DNA of 64,000 nucleotides, from NCBI RefSeq assembly GCF_000403845.2, contig NZ_KE159568.1:186001-250000 (forward strand). Reading direction: 5' to 3'. Position numbers and translations under genes: made by a program. The DNA is from Eubacterium sp. 14-2. Lineage in GTDB: Bacteria; Bacillota; Clostridia; Lachnospirales; Lachnospiraceae. Below the pieces are notes generated by a model that was not told where the DNA came from, ran no database searches, and saw only the letters and a program-made list of their open reading frames with translations. The stretch's first letter is position 1, and each line of letters begins with the position of its first letter. This document shows positions 43,875 to 52,213 of this stretch, piece by piece.

Positions 43875-44723
43875 TTATAAATTCTCTATTTTTTTCACTG
43901 CTTCTTCCAGATAAGGATTTTCTGTTTTGTGGAAATTTCCTTCATCTGCCAGCCTGGCGTACTCCGGTTCCAGAGGCATTTTACCCAAAACCGGTAAATC
44001 AAGGTCTGCTGCCGCTTCTTCAATGCGGCTTTCTCCGAATATTTTAATCTCTTTTCCACAGTCCGGACATTTCAGGAAACTGTAATTCTCCACAATGCCA
44101 AGCACCGGAATATCCATCATTCCCGCCATATTGATTGCTTTTTTTACAATAAGCTGCACCAGTTCCTGAGGAGACGTCACGATTACAATTCCATCCACAG
44201 GAAGGGACTGGAACACCGTCAGAGGAACATCTCCGGTTCCCGGAGGCATGTCCACAAACAGATAATCCAAATCTCCCCAGTACACGTCATGCCAGAACTG
44301 TTTTACTGTGGATGCAATCACCGGTCCCCGCCAGACTACGGGAGATTCCTCATCATCCACCAGCAGATTCAGGGACATGATCTTCGTGCCGTCCTGAGCA
44401 GGTATGGGAAACAGTCCCATATCATTTCCCTCTGCAGGACCGTGAACCCCGAACATTTTCGGAATGGAAGGCCCGGTAATATCCGCGTCTAAAATTCCCA
44501 CTTCATATCCCTGTTTTCTCATCGCCGCCGCCAGAGATGCGGTAACAAAAGATTTTCCCACACCGCCTTTGCCGCTGACAACGCCAATCACTTTTTTCAC
44601 ACTGGAAAAAGGATTCAGTTCCTCCAGGAAACTCTGAGGCGCCCCTCCGTTCTGGCTGGGACATCCTTCACAGCTTTCTCTTGAACACCCCGATGCGCTG
44701 CTGCACTCCTTATTCTCTGCCAT
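43875..44723 (-). CDS. mrp: Mrp/NBP35 family Fe-S carrier ATPase
   Basis: 282 aa from the ATG at 44723 (GGAGGAATCAGA ahead). N-terminal Cys-rich segment (CSSASGCSRESCEGC), then the P-loop VVSGKGGVGKSFVTASLAAA, YLFVDMPPGTGDVPLTVFQS and, near the end, the CPDC pair (FLKCPDCGKEIKIFG) that holds a bridging Fe-S cluster. It loads Fe-S clusters on target proteins. A separate unit from cbiMN upstream. Confidence 0.93.
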   Translation of the reverse strand: MAENKECSSASGCSRESCEGCPSQNGGAPQSFLEELNPFSSVKKVIGVVSGKGGVGKSFVTASLAAAMRKQGYEVGILDADITGPSIPKMFGVHGPAEGNDMGLFPIPAQDGTKIMSLNLLVDDEESPVVWRGPVIASTVKQFWHDVYWGDLDYLFVDMPPGTGDVPLTVFQSLPVDGIVIVTSPQELVQLIVKKAINMAGMMDIPVLGIVENYSFLKCPDCGKEIKIFGESRIEEAAADLDLPVLGKMPLEPEYARLADEGNFHKTENPYLEEAVKKIENL

Positions 44724-44876
44724 TCTGATTCCTCCTGTACTGTAAATTTCTTTTTCTTTCATAAATTCTTTCAACAAACTATATTATAATCATATCCAGG
44801 GAATAAGTACACTATTTTTTCATTTTTACAGCAGTTCGTACCCCTCAGTAAGGACAAATCGTACCCATCGGATGAA

Positions 44877-45194
44877 TCATGTTTCCATACGGTCCTTCCA
44901 TTTCTTTCGCTCCACCATGCGCCCCATGCAAAAAGCAATGATTCCCACGCCGATTCCGGTCTGAACACAGAATATCAGGCTTTCCACCTCTCCTGGTATT
45001 TCCCCGCCGATCAATGCTTCCAGCACCGGTGTAAACCATGGTTCGTAATCTTCCTGAATTGCCTCCACCACCTTGCTTCCCGCATCATCCGAACCGCCAA
45101 ACTCCGCTCCTTTTAAAACCAGCAGAGGCATTACTACAAGTAAGACTACAGCTGCCAGAAGAATTACAGTTATCTTTTTATCCCTCTTTTTCAT
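44877..45194 (-). CDS. cbiN: cobalt ECF transporter subunit CbiN
   Basis: 105 aa. Two membrane helices (ITVILLAAVVLLVVMPLLVL and a C-terminal one, TGIGVGIIAFCMGRMVE) flank an external loop with YEPWFTPVLE, the CbiN pattern. It works with CbiM as the metal-binding part of the cobalt importer. It follows cbiM by 2 bases. Confidence 0.93.
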   Translation of the reverse strand: MKKRDKKITVILLAAVVLLVVMPLLVLKGAEFGGSDDAGSKVVEAIQEDYEPWFTPVLEALIGGEIPGEVESLIFCVQTGIGVGIIAFCMGRMVERKKWKDRMET

Positions 45195-45196
45195 GT

Positions 45197-45973
45197 TTAA
45201 CCCTCCTGTACCTTTTCTCTCCCGGCTTTTCCTTTTTCCAGATATCCCACACTTTCCAGCTCCGGCCGGGCATAATTTTCCAGTGTAATTATAATCACAG
45301 TGGTGAGGAAACCTTCAATCAGCGCAAGAGGAAGCTGGGTTGGCGCAAATACACCCAAAAACTTGCCGGCAGACGCCAGAATCCCCCCCTGCTCAGAGGG
45401 ATACGCCAGGGCCAGTTGAAAACTGGTCACACAATAAGTAAAAAGATCTCCCAGAGCAGCCGCCAGAAATACGCTGACTCTGCGGTTCACCTTACATTTC
45501 CTGCACAGTCCGTAAACACCCCAGGACAGCACGGGTCCTGCAATCGCCATGGAAAAGGTATTGGCCCCCAGGCTGGTCAGCCCGCCGTGGGCAAGCAGAA
45601 CCGCCTGAAAAACCAGTACAATAATTCCCAGAATACTTACTGCGCCCGGTCCGAACAAAATAGCTCCCAGTCCTGTTCCTGTCATATGAGAGCAGCTTCC
45701 CGTAACAGAAGGGATTTTCAGGGAAGATATTACAAAAATAAAAGCCCCTGACATGGCCAGTATGGTAATATTCTTTCGATTTTCCTTCAGTTTTTTCTGA
45801 ATGGAAAAAAATCCTCCCGTTAAAAAGGGAATACACACAATCCCCCATGCAATGCAGAATCCTATGGGCAGATACCCTTCCATAATATGCATGGCGTTTA
45901 CTTCAGGCACCACTGCAAATACTGCCGCAAAGGCACTGATAAAAATCAATAGTTTCTTCTGTTTCTTTGTCAT
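45197..45973 (-). CDS. cbiM: cobalt ECF transporter subunit CbiM
   Basis: 258 aa from the ATG at 45973 (AAAAGGAGAAAGACT ahead); the longer frame upstream reads through a dispersed repeat and is not real. Signal peptide ending VNA, then MHIMEGYLPIGFCIAWGIVC with the metal-binding N-terminal MHI, and SVTGSCSHMTGTGLGAILFG. It is the S component of the cobalt importer. Controlled by the cobalamin riboswitch about 345 bases upstream. Confidence 0.95.
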   Translation of the reverse strand: MTKKQKKLLIFISAFAAVFAVVPEVNAMHIMEGYLPIGFCIAWGIVCIPFLTGGFFSIQKKLKENRKNITILAMSGAFIFVISSLKIPSVTGSCSHMTGTGLGAILFGPGAVSILGIIVLVFQAVLLAHGGLTSLGANTFSMAIAGPVLSWGVYGLCRKCKVNRRVSVFLAAALGDLFTYCVTSFQLALAYPSEQGGILASAGKFLGVFAPTQLPLALIEGFLTTVIIITLENYARPELESVGYLEKGKAGREKVQEG

Positions 45974-46094
45974 AGTCTTTCTCCTTTTCTGCAGACGAGA
46001 GAGAATACCGTCTGTGAGTTTCCCGCACCTGACACGTTTCTTCCGTGTGACGTTTTCCATTCGCATAAGTACCCTCGCTTCGCTGGGGCAGACC

Positions 46095-46156
46095 CTGCGC
46101 ATCATTGTTTTTAATTCTATAGGAAATCCGGAGGAATTTCCTATAGAATTAAAAAA
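46095..46156. repeat. dispersed stem-loop, copy C, within the cbiM leader
   Basis: CTGCGCATCATTGTTTTT followed by arms ATTCTATAGGAAA / TTTCCTATAGAAT; nearly identical to 29498-29560. It lies between the riboswitch and the cbiM start, so it is within the leader mRNA. Confidence 0.8.
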
Positions 46157-46318
46157 TACCGTATTTCCTGCATTTTTTACAGCAAACCGGTATCTTCTGC
46201 AATCTTCTGCTCTGACACAAAAAACCGCATCGGGAAAATCCATTCCGAAAAATCTTTCCCCAACACTCTTTCGGAACAGGTAATCTGCAACCAGTTATCT
46301 CTCGTAACTTTTTGCATT

Positions 46319-46515
46319 CCTTTACAAAAGGCAGGTCTTCTGACTCAAGCTTCTTCATTTTCTTCCACCTTCCCGGTTTCCCAGTGGTATCTGACAATGC
46401 ATCTGAACCATACGCTGTCTGCGAAAGAAAACTCCACTTTTACAGTGGCGGGACCGTATGAGATTCTCACTCATTTCCCTATTATCCTGCAGTCCTGCAG
46501 GCACCTTCTGTAATT
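46319..46515 (-). promoter_or_regulatory. cobalamin riboswitch upstream of cbiMN
   Basis: On the minus strand: P1 arm TTACAGAAGGTGCC, the core GGGAAATGAGTGAGAATCTC, CGGTCCCGCCACTGT, and the closing B12 box GAGTCAGAAGACCTGCC with P1 partner CCTTTTGTAA. All conserved blocks of the AdoCbl class are present in order. High cobalamin should switch off cbiMN. Confidence 0.93.
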
Positions 46516-46553
46516 AAATTTTCTGATACTGTTCAACTCTCCAGTATTTTATA

Positions 46554-46582
46554 ATCATAGCACAACCATGAAAAAATGTCCA
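46554..46582 (-). promoter_or_regulatory. promoter of the riboswitch-cbiMN unit
   Basis: Minus strand TGGACA (46577-46582), a 17-base spacer, and TATGAT (46554-46559), about 40 bases ahead of the riboswitch. Confidence 0.7.
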
Positions 46583-46635
46583 GAACTTTTCCTTTTACCA
46601 TATATACCGGAAAGCAGGCAAAAATGGCAAAAGGA

Positions 46636-47280
46636 TTATGGGACATCAAAATAAGGGCTTCCGATCATCAAATCCTCAGCCAGCGTATCTGCGAATTCTG
46701 CTGCCACCCGCTTTTTTTCTTCCCAGAATTTTCTGGCCTTTTCCGTCACCATGGGATTGGGCTCCTCTTTATTGGAATTCTCCATGATGTGATAATATGC
46801 TGCTCCATAGCTGGAGGCATGTATATTTCCCATGGCCATACAGTCCCACACAATTCCCATGGCTCCTTCTTCGTCCAGTAAATCTGCCTCCATCAGCAAA
46901 ATCAATTCCAGACTGGTATCCTTCTTTTTCAGCAGGGCTTTATTGGAATGGGCATAAATCAGGCGTTCCACTTTTTCACGAAATGCTTCTTCCATGCAAC
47001 AGCACACCGCATATTCATGAAACGCCTTTCCGCTCCGCACTGCATGACGGTCATTATCCCGATTCATATAACCAATATCATGAAAAACAGCTGCTGTATA
47101 CAGAGCATCCTTATCCACATTTTCCATGCCTTCCGTCAGACGAAAACACCAGTGCAGCACCCGGATGGTATGCTGAAACCGGGAACGAAAGGGATGTCTG
47201 GGATTGGGTGAATCAATGCCATGATTTCTGGTAAGATATTCCTTCACATAAATCAGATATTCCATATATTTTTCATTCAT
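46636..47280 (-). CDS. HD-domain phosphohydrolase
   Basis: 214 aa, AGGAGGTATA before ATG. HD motifs: FQHTIRVLHWC (His), AAVFHDIGYMNRDNDRHAV (His-Asp) and MEADLLDEEGAMGI (last Asp). Likely a metal-dependent phosphohydrolase of small nucleotides or sugar phosphates. It sits after cbiO and before the riboswitch, so it is probably co-transcribed with cbiQO; whether it has to do with cobalt is unknown. Confidence 0.85.
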   Translation of the reverse strand: MNEKYMEYLIYVKEYLTRNHGIDSPNPRHPFRSRFQHTIRVLHWCFRLTEGMENVDKDALYTAAVFHDIGYMNRDNDRHAVRSGKAFHEYAVCCCMEEAFREKVERLIYAHSNKALLKKKDTSLELILLMEADLLDEEGAMGIVWDCMAMGNIHASSYGAAYYHIMENSNKEEPNPMVTEKARKFWEEKKRVAAEFADTLAEDLMIGSPYFDVP

Positions 47281-47316
47281 TATACCTCCTGCCCTCCCTG
47301 TATGATATGGATATTT

Positions 47317-48147
47317 TTATAAGTCCATGGCTTCTGCCAGTTCTTCCGCCTGCCTGGGAAAACTGTTTTCCCGTATCAGCCCCTTTTCCAGAAGTACCTC
47401 ATATACGGTCAGCAATTCAGGCTTTTTCAGATGTGCCCGCTCCAGAACAGCTTCCTCCTGAAATACAGACAATACTTCTCCGTCTGCTATAACCTGCCCC
47501 TGGTCAAAAACCAGCACCCGCTCCGCCCAACGGTATGCAAAATCCACATCATGAGTGGAAACAAGCAGGGCTTTCCCCTCTCCGGACAGCTTCTCCAGAA
47601 CTTCCTCTAACATGTCTGCACTCAGGGGATCAAGGGCTGCTGTGGGTTCATCAAACAATATCACCTCCGAATGCATGGCAATGATATCTGCAATACTGAC
47701 CCGCTTTTTCTCCCCTCCGCTTAAATAGTGAGGCGGCCTGGACCTGTAGGCCTGCAAATCCATATACTCCAGCGCCTGATCTACCCGCTCTCTTACTTCT
47801 TCTTTAGACAGTTTCAGATTCATGGGGCCAAAAGCCACTTCCGCCTGGACGCTGGAAGCAATAATCTGACTGTCTGCATCCTGAAATACAAAGCCCACAT
47901 GCCTGCGCAGTTCATTCAGATTCTTCTTCCCTGTTTTCTGTCCCTTATAAAAAATCTCTCCTGTTTCTGCCTGCAGCACTCCATTCAGATTCAGAAAAAA
48001 AGTGGATTTTCCCGCGCCATTTGCTCCCATCACTGCCACTTTTTCCCCTTTTCGGACAGAAACGCTCACATCCTTCAACACGGGATTTCCGGGATGATAT
48101 CCATATGATAAATGCTGTACCTGTAAAATTATATCTCCGGATTCCAA
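47317..48147 (-). CDS. cbiO: cobalt ECF transporter ATPase CbiO
   Basis: 276 aa, TTG start with AGGAGGAAGTT ahead. ABC ATPase: VMGANGAGKSTFFLNLNGVL (Walker A), the Q loop VFQDADSQI, signature HYLSGGEKKRVSIADIIA, Walker B VILFDEPTAALDPLSADML and the switch His in LLVSTHDVDF. Together with CbiQ it drives CbiMN. Confidence 0.93.
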   Translation of the reverse strand: MESGDIILQVQHLSYGYHPGNPVLKDVSVSVRKGEKVAVMGANGAGKSTFFLNLNGVLQAETGEIFYKGQKTGKKNLNELRRHVGFVFQDADSQIIASSVQAEVAFGPMNLKLSKEEVRERVDQALEYMDLQAYRSRPPHYLSGGEKKRVSIADIIAMHSEVILFDEPTAALDPLSADMLEEVLEKLSGEGKALLVSTHDVDFAYRWAERVLVFDQGQVIADGEVLSVFQEEAVLERAHLKKPELLTVYEVLLEKGLIRENSFPRQAEELAEAMDL

Positions 48148-48197
48148 AACTTCCTCCTCTCAAAAATCTTCACGCTTCGTTTTTTATCGTCAGCCTT

Positions 48198-48998
48198 TCA
48201 AAGGAACACAGACAGCATAATCAGGCTGATTTCATAAACCAACAGCAGCCCAATCTGCCATAATTTCAGCTGCTTCTCTTCTTCCCAGAAAGGCAGTTCT
48301 CCCTCGTAGCCCCTTGAAATCATGGCATCATAACAGGCATTTGCTTTTTTCAGGGAAATCAGAAACAGATTTCCTCCTGTCTGTCCAAAAGAATAACAGG
48401 AGGTTTTAAAATCCACATATCCCAGTCGTGAGGCGGCTGCTGTTTTCATCCTGCCCTGTACCTCTGTCAAAATAAAAATGAAGCGGTAAATCATGTCCAT
48501 CAGTTCCACAATAATTCGGGGAACATGGGCCTTTTTCAGCACGCCTGTCAGTTCATTTGCCGGAGTAGACAATGCCAGAAAGTACATGGCGCTCACTGCA
48601 CCCATTGCCTTCAGAAACAGTTCTGCCGCCTCTTTTATTCTTTTCCCTGTTGTATACACATAAAACCAGTTCAGTGAAATCCTGAAATCTCCTGCCGGAG
48701 ACCGGGATATACCGCAGGCAATTGCCGCACTTCCCAGTATCAGAAAGGCAACGGGAATTTTCAGAAATCCTGTATAATCAGAAAAAGACACGCCATTTGC
48801 CTTTATATTCACAAATCCCATGGTAAAAATCACTGTAATGGAAACTACCGGCTGATTCAAAAGAATGCACAGCAGCAGGATACTGCAGGCGGATATTACT
48901 TTATAGCTGTCATTCCAGTGGCATATTCCCGACTGGCTGGCGTAATAGTCCATACTGTTTACTCTGTGGGAATGGCGTCTGTGACGATGAAATGTCAT
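48198..48998 (-). CDS. cbiQ: cobalt ECF transporter permease CbiQ
   Basis: 266 aa, GGAGGGCCGCAC before ATG. His-rich N-terminus (FHRHRRHSHRV), several TM helices, and the EcfT coupling motifs ASRLGYVDF and ISRGYEGELPF with the Ala-Arg-Gly-type signature. Followed by cbiO after 50 bases. In this genome cbiQO come before cbiMN in transcription order and are separated from them by the HD gene and the riboswitch. Confidence 0.93.
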   Translation of the reverse strand: MTFHRHRRHSHRVNSMDYYASQSGICHWNDSYKVISACSILLLCILLNQPVVSITVIFTMGFVNIKANGVSFSDYTGFLKIPVAFLILGSAAIACGISRSPAGDFRISLNWFYVYTTGKRIKEAAELFLKAMGAVSAMYFLALSTPANELTGVLKKAHVPRIIVELMDMIYRFIFILTEVQGRMKTAAASRLGYVDFKTSCYSFGQTGGNLFLISLKKANACYDAMISRGYEGELPFWEEEKQLKLWQIGLLLVYEISLIMLSVFL

Positions 48999-49034
48999 GT
49001 GCGGCCCTCCAATTGCAAGCTGAGATAAAAATCC

Positions 49035-49071
49035 TTATCATACAGGGCAACCGGAATTTCCCTATATGATG
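49035..49071. repeat. dispersed stem-loop, probable copy D
   Basis: TTATCATACAGGG ... CCCTATATGATGA with the same CCGGAATTTCC loop region as copies B and C. Confidence 0.5.
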
Positions 49072-49075
49072 AAAA

Positions 49076-49104
49076 AGAGAACTGCTGCTTTGCAACAGTT
49101 CTCT
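49076..49104 (-). terminator. terminator of the FliD-like gene
   Basis: Stem AGAGAACTG / CAGTTCTCT with an 11-base loop, followed on the minus strand by TTTTTC. Confidence 0.8.
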
Positions 49105-49126
49105 CAACTTATCAAACTCTGATCTC

Positions 49127-49900
49127 TTAAAAATAGCTGTTATAATTACTTCCATAAGAATAATTATAATTGTATGCTCCATTGCGTCCATAGGTGTTTG
49201 CTTTACTTGCCTCATTCTGTGCATAGTAATCTACCATGGAAGCCTTCGTAGATACGGAGTAGCCGTAAGAACCATTCCCATTAAAAAGCCCTTTCACCAG
49301 ATCCATATCTGCCTTCATGAAAGTCTCCTTATCGAGACGCAGCGTATCATCTTCTGCGATGGAAATACCAATCTTATCCAGTGTCTTTTCATTGGTGTCT
49401 GTCAGATGAGTCAACTGCCGCACAGCCCGGTCGATGGTTCCGGTATTGGTATCTTCCGCATTACTTATCAGGGCATTATAATCATCCACAAAAGATTTTA
49501 TCTTATCATAAATAGCGTTTCTGTCATAATCCTTCTTCACAGTGCCGTCTTCCTGCTTCACATCTACCTTCCGGAACACATTTTTATTCCCTCTGGTAAG
49601 CAGTGCATCTGCTGAACTCTTCAGATCATCCGCACTGTTCTCTATTTTGGTCAGCTTCTTTGTAGAATCTTTGGAAACAGATGTGGATGTGGAAGGACGC
49701 TTTACCTGTGATGTATCGGAAGGATTCTGTCGGTTGGAATGGGTTCCATAATATGCCTTCAGCAGCTTATAATACCCACCATTGCGAATGCTCGCATAAT
49801 CAGCCAGAATATTCCCGGAACCAAATCCGGACGCCCCTGAATTCAGGCTGGAAAACAATGTGTTTACTGAATTTGCGTTATTTAATCCAAAAAATGCCAT
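49127..49900 (-). CDS. FliD-like protein of unknown role, 257 aa
   Basis: Start at 49900 (AGGAGTGAGGTTT before ATG). The C-terminal half resembles the FliD flagellar cap C-terminal region: YDKIKSFVDDYNALISNAED, then LDKIGISIAEDDTLRLDKET and DLVKGLFNGNGSYGYSVSTK. The N-terminal half is Ser/Thr/Asn-rich. No flagellar gene is nearby and no signal peptide is seen. Ends in a Tyr/Asn/Gly-rich tail. Similar proteins occur singly in many non-motile Lachnospiraceae; role unknown. Confidence 0.75.
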   Translation of the reverse strand: MAFFGLNNANSVNTLFSSLNSGASGFGSGNILADYASIRNGGYYKLLKAYYGTHSNRQNPSDTSQVKRPSTSTSVSKDSTKKLTKIENSADDLKSSADALLTRGNKNVFRKVDVKQEDGTVKKDYDRNAIYDKIKSFVDDYNALISNAEDTNTGTIDRAVRQLTHLTDTNEKTLDKIGISIAEDDTLRLDKETFMKADMDLVKGLFNGNGSYGYSVSTKASMVDYYAQNEASKANTYGRNGAYNYNYSYGSNYNSYF

Positions 49901-50092
49901 AAACCTCACTCCTTTGAATCGGGCGGACTTCCCTGTCTCTTCCCCTGCTTACAACTTTTTTACTGTCCGGAACTTTTATTCCATATTACTTACAGCCATA
50001 AAAATTCCTTTTACAGATTATTTAGATGTATTATACCATTTTTCACCGATTTTGGCAATATTTTTCTGAAAATCCATCCGTTTTTTTAAAGT

Positions 50093-50767
50093 TTAAAGGT
50101 CTTCAATCTGCCAGTCTATCGGTTCAGCTCCATTGGCCTGAAGGAATTCATTGGCCTGGCTGAAATGTTTACAGCCGAAAAATCCCCGGTATGCCGACAG
50201 CGGACTGGGATGGGGCGCTTTCAAAATCAAATGTTTCGGATTGGTCAGAATAGAGCCTTTGTTCTGAGCCGGTCTTCCCCACAGCATGGACACAATGGGC
50301 CTGTCCTGTGCATTTACTGCATGGATAATTGCATCCGTAAACTGTTCCCAGCCCTGTCCCTGATGGGAATTGGCCTGATGGGCCCGGACGGTAAGCACCG
50401 TATTCAGCATAAGTACGCCCTGCTCCGCCCATTTTACCAGATATCCGTTATTCGGAATCCGGCATCCCAGATCCTCATGCAGCTCTTTATAAATATTTCC
50501 CAGAGAAGGGGGCGCTTCTACCCCCGGTTTTACCGAAAAACAAAGGCCATGGGCCTGCCCTTCATTATGATAAGGGTCCTGCCCCAGAATCAATACTTTT
50601 ATTCTGCTTAAAGGGGTCAGATGCAAAGCATTGAATATGTCGTCTGCCGGAGGATAAATAACCCTTGTATTATATTCTTCTCTGACAAATTTATAAAGTT
50701 TCGCATAGTAAGGCTTCTTAAATTCCTCTCCAATTGCCTCTACCCAGTCGTTCACCAGCATTCCCAT
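50093..50767 (-). CDS. ung: uracil-DNA glycosylase
   Basis: 224 aa, full length. Family 1 motifs: LILGQDPYHNEGQAHGLCFS with the catalytic Asp, LLNTVLTVRAHQANSHQGQG, and HPSPLSAYRGFFGCKHF. It removes uracil from DNA in base excision repair. GGAGGTTATTTACG precedes the ATG. Confidence 0.97.
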   Translation of the reverse strand: MGMLVNDWVEAIGEEFKKPYYAKLYKFVREEYNTRVIYPPADDIFNALHLTPLSRIKVLILGQDPYHNEGQAHGLCFSVKPGVEAPPSLGNIYKELHEDLGCRIPNNGYLVKWAEQGVLMLNTVLTVRAHQANSHQGQGWEQFTDAIIHAVNAQDRPIVSMLWGRPAQNKGSILTNPKHLILKAPHPSPLSAYRGFFGCKHFSQANEFLQANGAEPIDWQIEDL

Positions 50768-50813
50768 CGTAAATAACCTCCACTGTTTCCTTTTCCAGAC
50801 AGCGGCCGCACCG

Positions 50814-51575
50814 CTATATTCTCATGGGCACACCTTTCTGTGCCAGATACTCTTTTAAATCCATAATTTCCAGTTCTTTATAATGGAACAGAGAAGCCGC
50901 CAGCGCCGCGTCTGCACCGCCTTCTGTCAGCGCCTCATAAAAATGCTCTTTTGTACCTGCACCGCCGGATGCAATCACCGGTATGGAAACCTGTTTTGCA
51001 ATGGCGCTGGTCAGTTCCAGATCATAACCGGCTTTTGTACCGTCGCAGTCCATACTGGTAAGGAGAATTTCCCCTGCGCCCAGTTCACATGCCCGGACTG
51101 CCCATGCCACCGCATCCAGTCCCATATCAATCCGGCCGCCATTTTTATAGACATTCCAGCCGCTGCCGTCCGCCCTTCTTTTGGCATCTATGGCAACCAC
51201 CACACACTGACTGCCGAATTTGTCCGCCGCCTCCTGTATCAGATTCGGTGTATTGAGAGCAGAAGAATTTATGGAAATCTTGTCTGCTCCTTCCCGAAGC
51301 AATACTCGAAAGTCCTCCACTGTACGGATGCCTCCGCCTACCGTAAAGGGAATGAACACCGTCTCCGCCACTCTGCGGACCATGCCAACAACAGTATTTC
51401 TGGCATCAGAAGATGCGGTAATGTCCAGGAAAACCACCTCATCCGCTCCTGCCCGGTCATAGGCCGCTGCAATTTCCACCGGGTCCCCGGCATCTTTCAG
51501 GTTTACAAAATTAACTCCTTTTACCACCCGCCCGTTATGTACGTCCAGACAGGGAATAATTCTCTTCGTAAACAT
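50814..51575 (-). CDS. hisF: imidazole glycerol phosphate synthase, cyclase subunit
   Basis: 253 aa TIM barrel: [20 protein letters not shown] (Asp11 type catalytic residue), [36 protein letters not shown] (second Asp), and [17 protein letters not shown]. With HisH it makes IGP and AICAR in histidine synthesis. Start at 51575 (AGGAAAGGATTGAAT ahead); it overlaps hisH at the stop. The other his genes are not in the window. Confidence 0.97.
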   Translation of the reverse strand: MFTKRIIPCLDVHNGRVVKGVNFVNLKDAGDPVEIAAAYDRAGADEVVFLDITASSDARNTVVGMVRRVAETVFIPFTVGGGIRTVEDFRVLLREGADKISINSSALNTPNLIQEAADKFGSQCVVVAIDAKRRADGSGWNVYKNGGRIDMGLDAVAWAVRACELGAGEILLTSMDCDGTKAGYDLELTSAIAKQVSIPVIASGGAGTKEHFYEALTEGGADAALAASLFHYKELEIMDLKEYLAQKGVPMRI

Positions 51576-51577
51576 AT

Positions 51578-52192
51578 TCAATCCTTTCCTGTCCCGGCAA
51601 AATTCCGCAGAATCTGCAAACCCACAGAACTGCTTTTTTCCGGATGAAACTGGCAGGCAAATACATTCCCCTGCTCTACGGATGCATGAATATTCACACT
51701 GTAATCAGTGGACGCTTTCACAATTTCTTCTTTCTCTGCTTTCAGATAAAAAGAATGGACAAAATATACAAACGCTCCTTCCGCTATTCCTTCAAACAGT
51801 CTGCCCTGATTCTGAAGATGCAGGGAATTCCAGCCGATATGAGGAATTTTCAGTCCGGGACTGTCCGGTATTTTTAAAATTTTACCGTCCAGAACGCAAA
51901 GCCCTTCCACACCGTCATTCTCTTCGCTTCCTTCAAACAGCAGCTGCAGACCCAGGCAGATACCCAGAAAGGGCGTCTGCCTGTCAGTTATTTCGCGTAT
52001 TACTTTGTCCAGTTCATATTTTTTCAGGTGCTCCATTGCCACTCCAAAAGCGCCGACTCCCGGAAGAATCACTTTATCTGCTTTCAGAATTTCCCTGAAA
52101 TCTCCGGTGACAATACTTTCCTCTCCCAGAAATTTCAGAGCTTTTTCCACACTTTTCAGATTTCCTGCATCGTAATCTATGACTGCTATCAT
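51578..52192 (-). CDS. hisH: imidazole glycerol phosphate synthase, glutamine amidotransferase subunit
   Basis: 204 aa. Class I amidotransferase: [39 protein letters not shown] (nucleophile Cys) and [19 protein letters not shown] (His-Glu). It supplies ammonia to HisF. AGGAGCAGTGAT precedes the ATG. Confidence 0.97.
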   Translation of the reverse strand: MIAVIDYDAGNLKSVEKALKFLGEESIVTGDFREILKADKVILPGVGAFGVAMEHLKKYELDKVIREITDRQTPFLGICLGLQLLFEGSEENDGVEGLCVLDGKILKIPDSPGLKIPHIGWNSLHLQNQGRLFEGIAEGAFVYFVHSFYLKAEKEEIVKASTDYSVNIHASVEQGNVFACQFHPEKSSSVGLQILRNFAGTGKD

Positions 52193-52213
52193 ATCACTGC
52201 TCCTGTCTTTCGC

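Noticed and set aside
45974-46243. N-terminal extension of CbiM
   Set aside because: It reads through the dispersed stem-loop; the true start at 45973 has a ribosome site and a signal peptide.
49127-49900. A true flagellar cap protein FliD
   Set aside because: Only the C-terminal half is similar, and no other flagellar gene is nearby.
50883-51647. Open frame of 254 codons on the + strand
   Set aside because: Antisense to hisF/hisH; Cys/His-rich shadow of the real genes.
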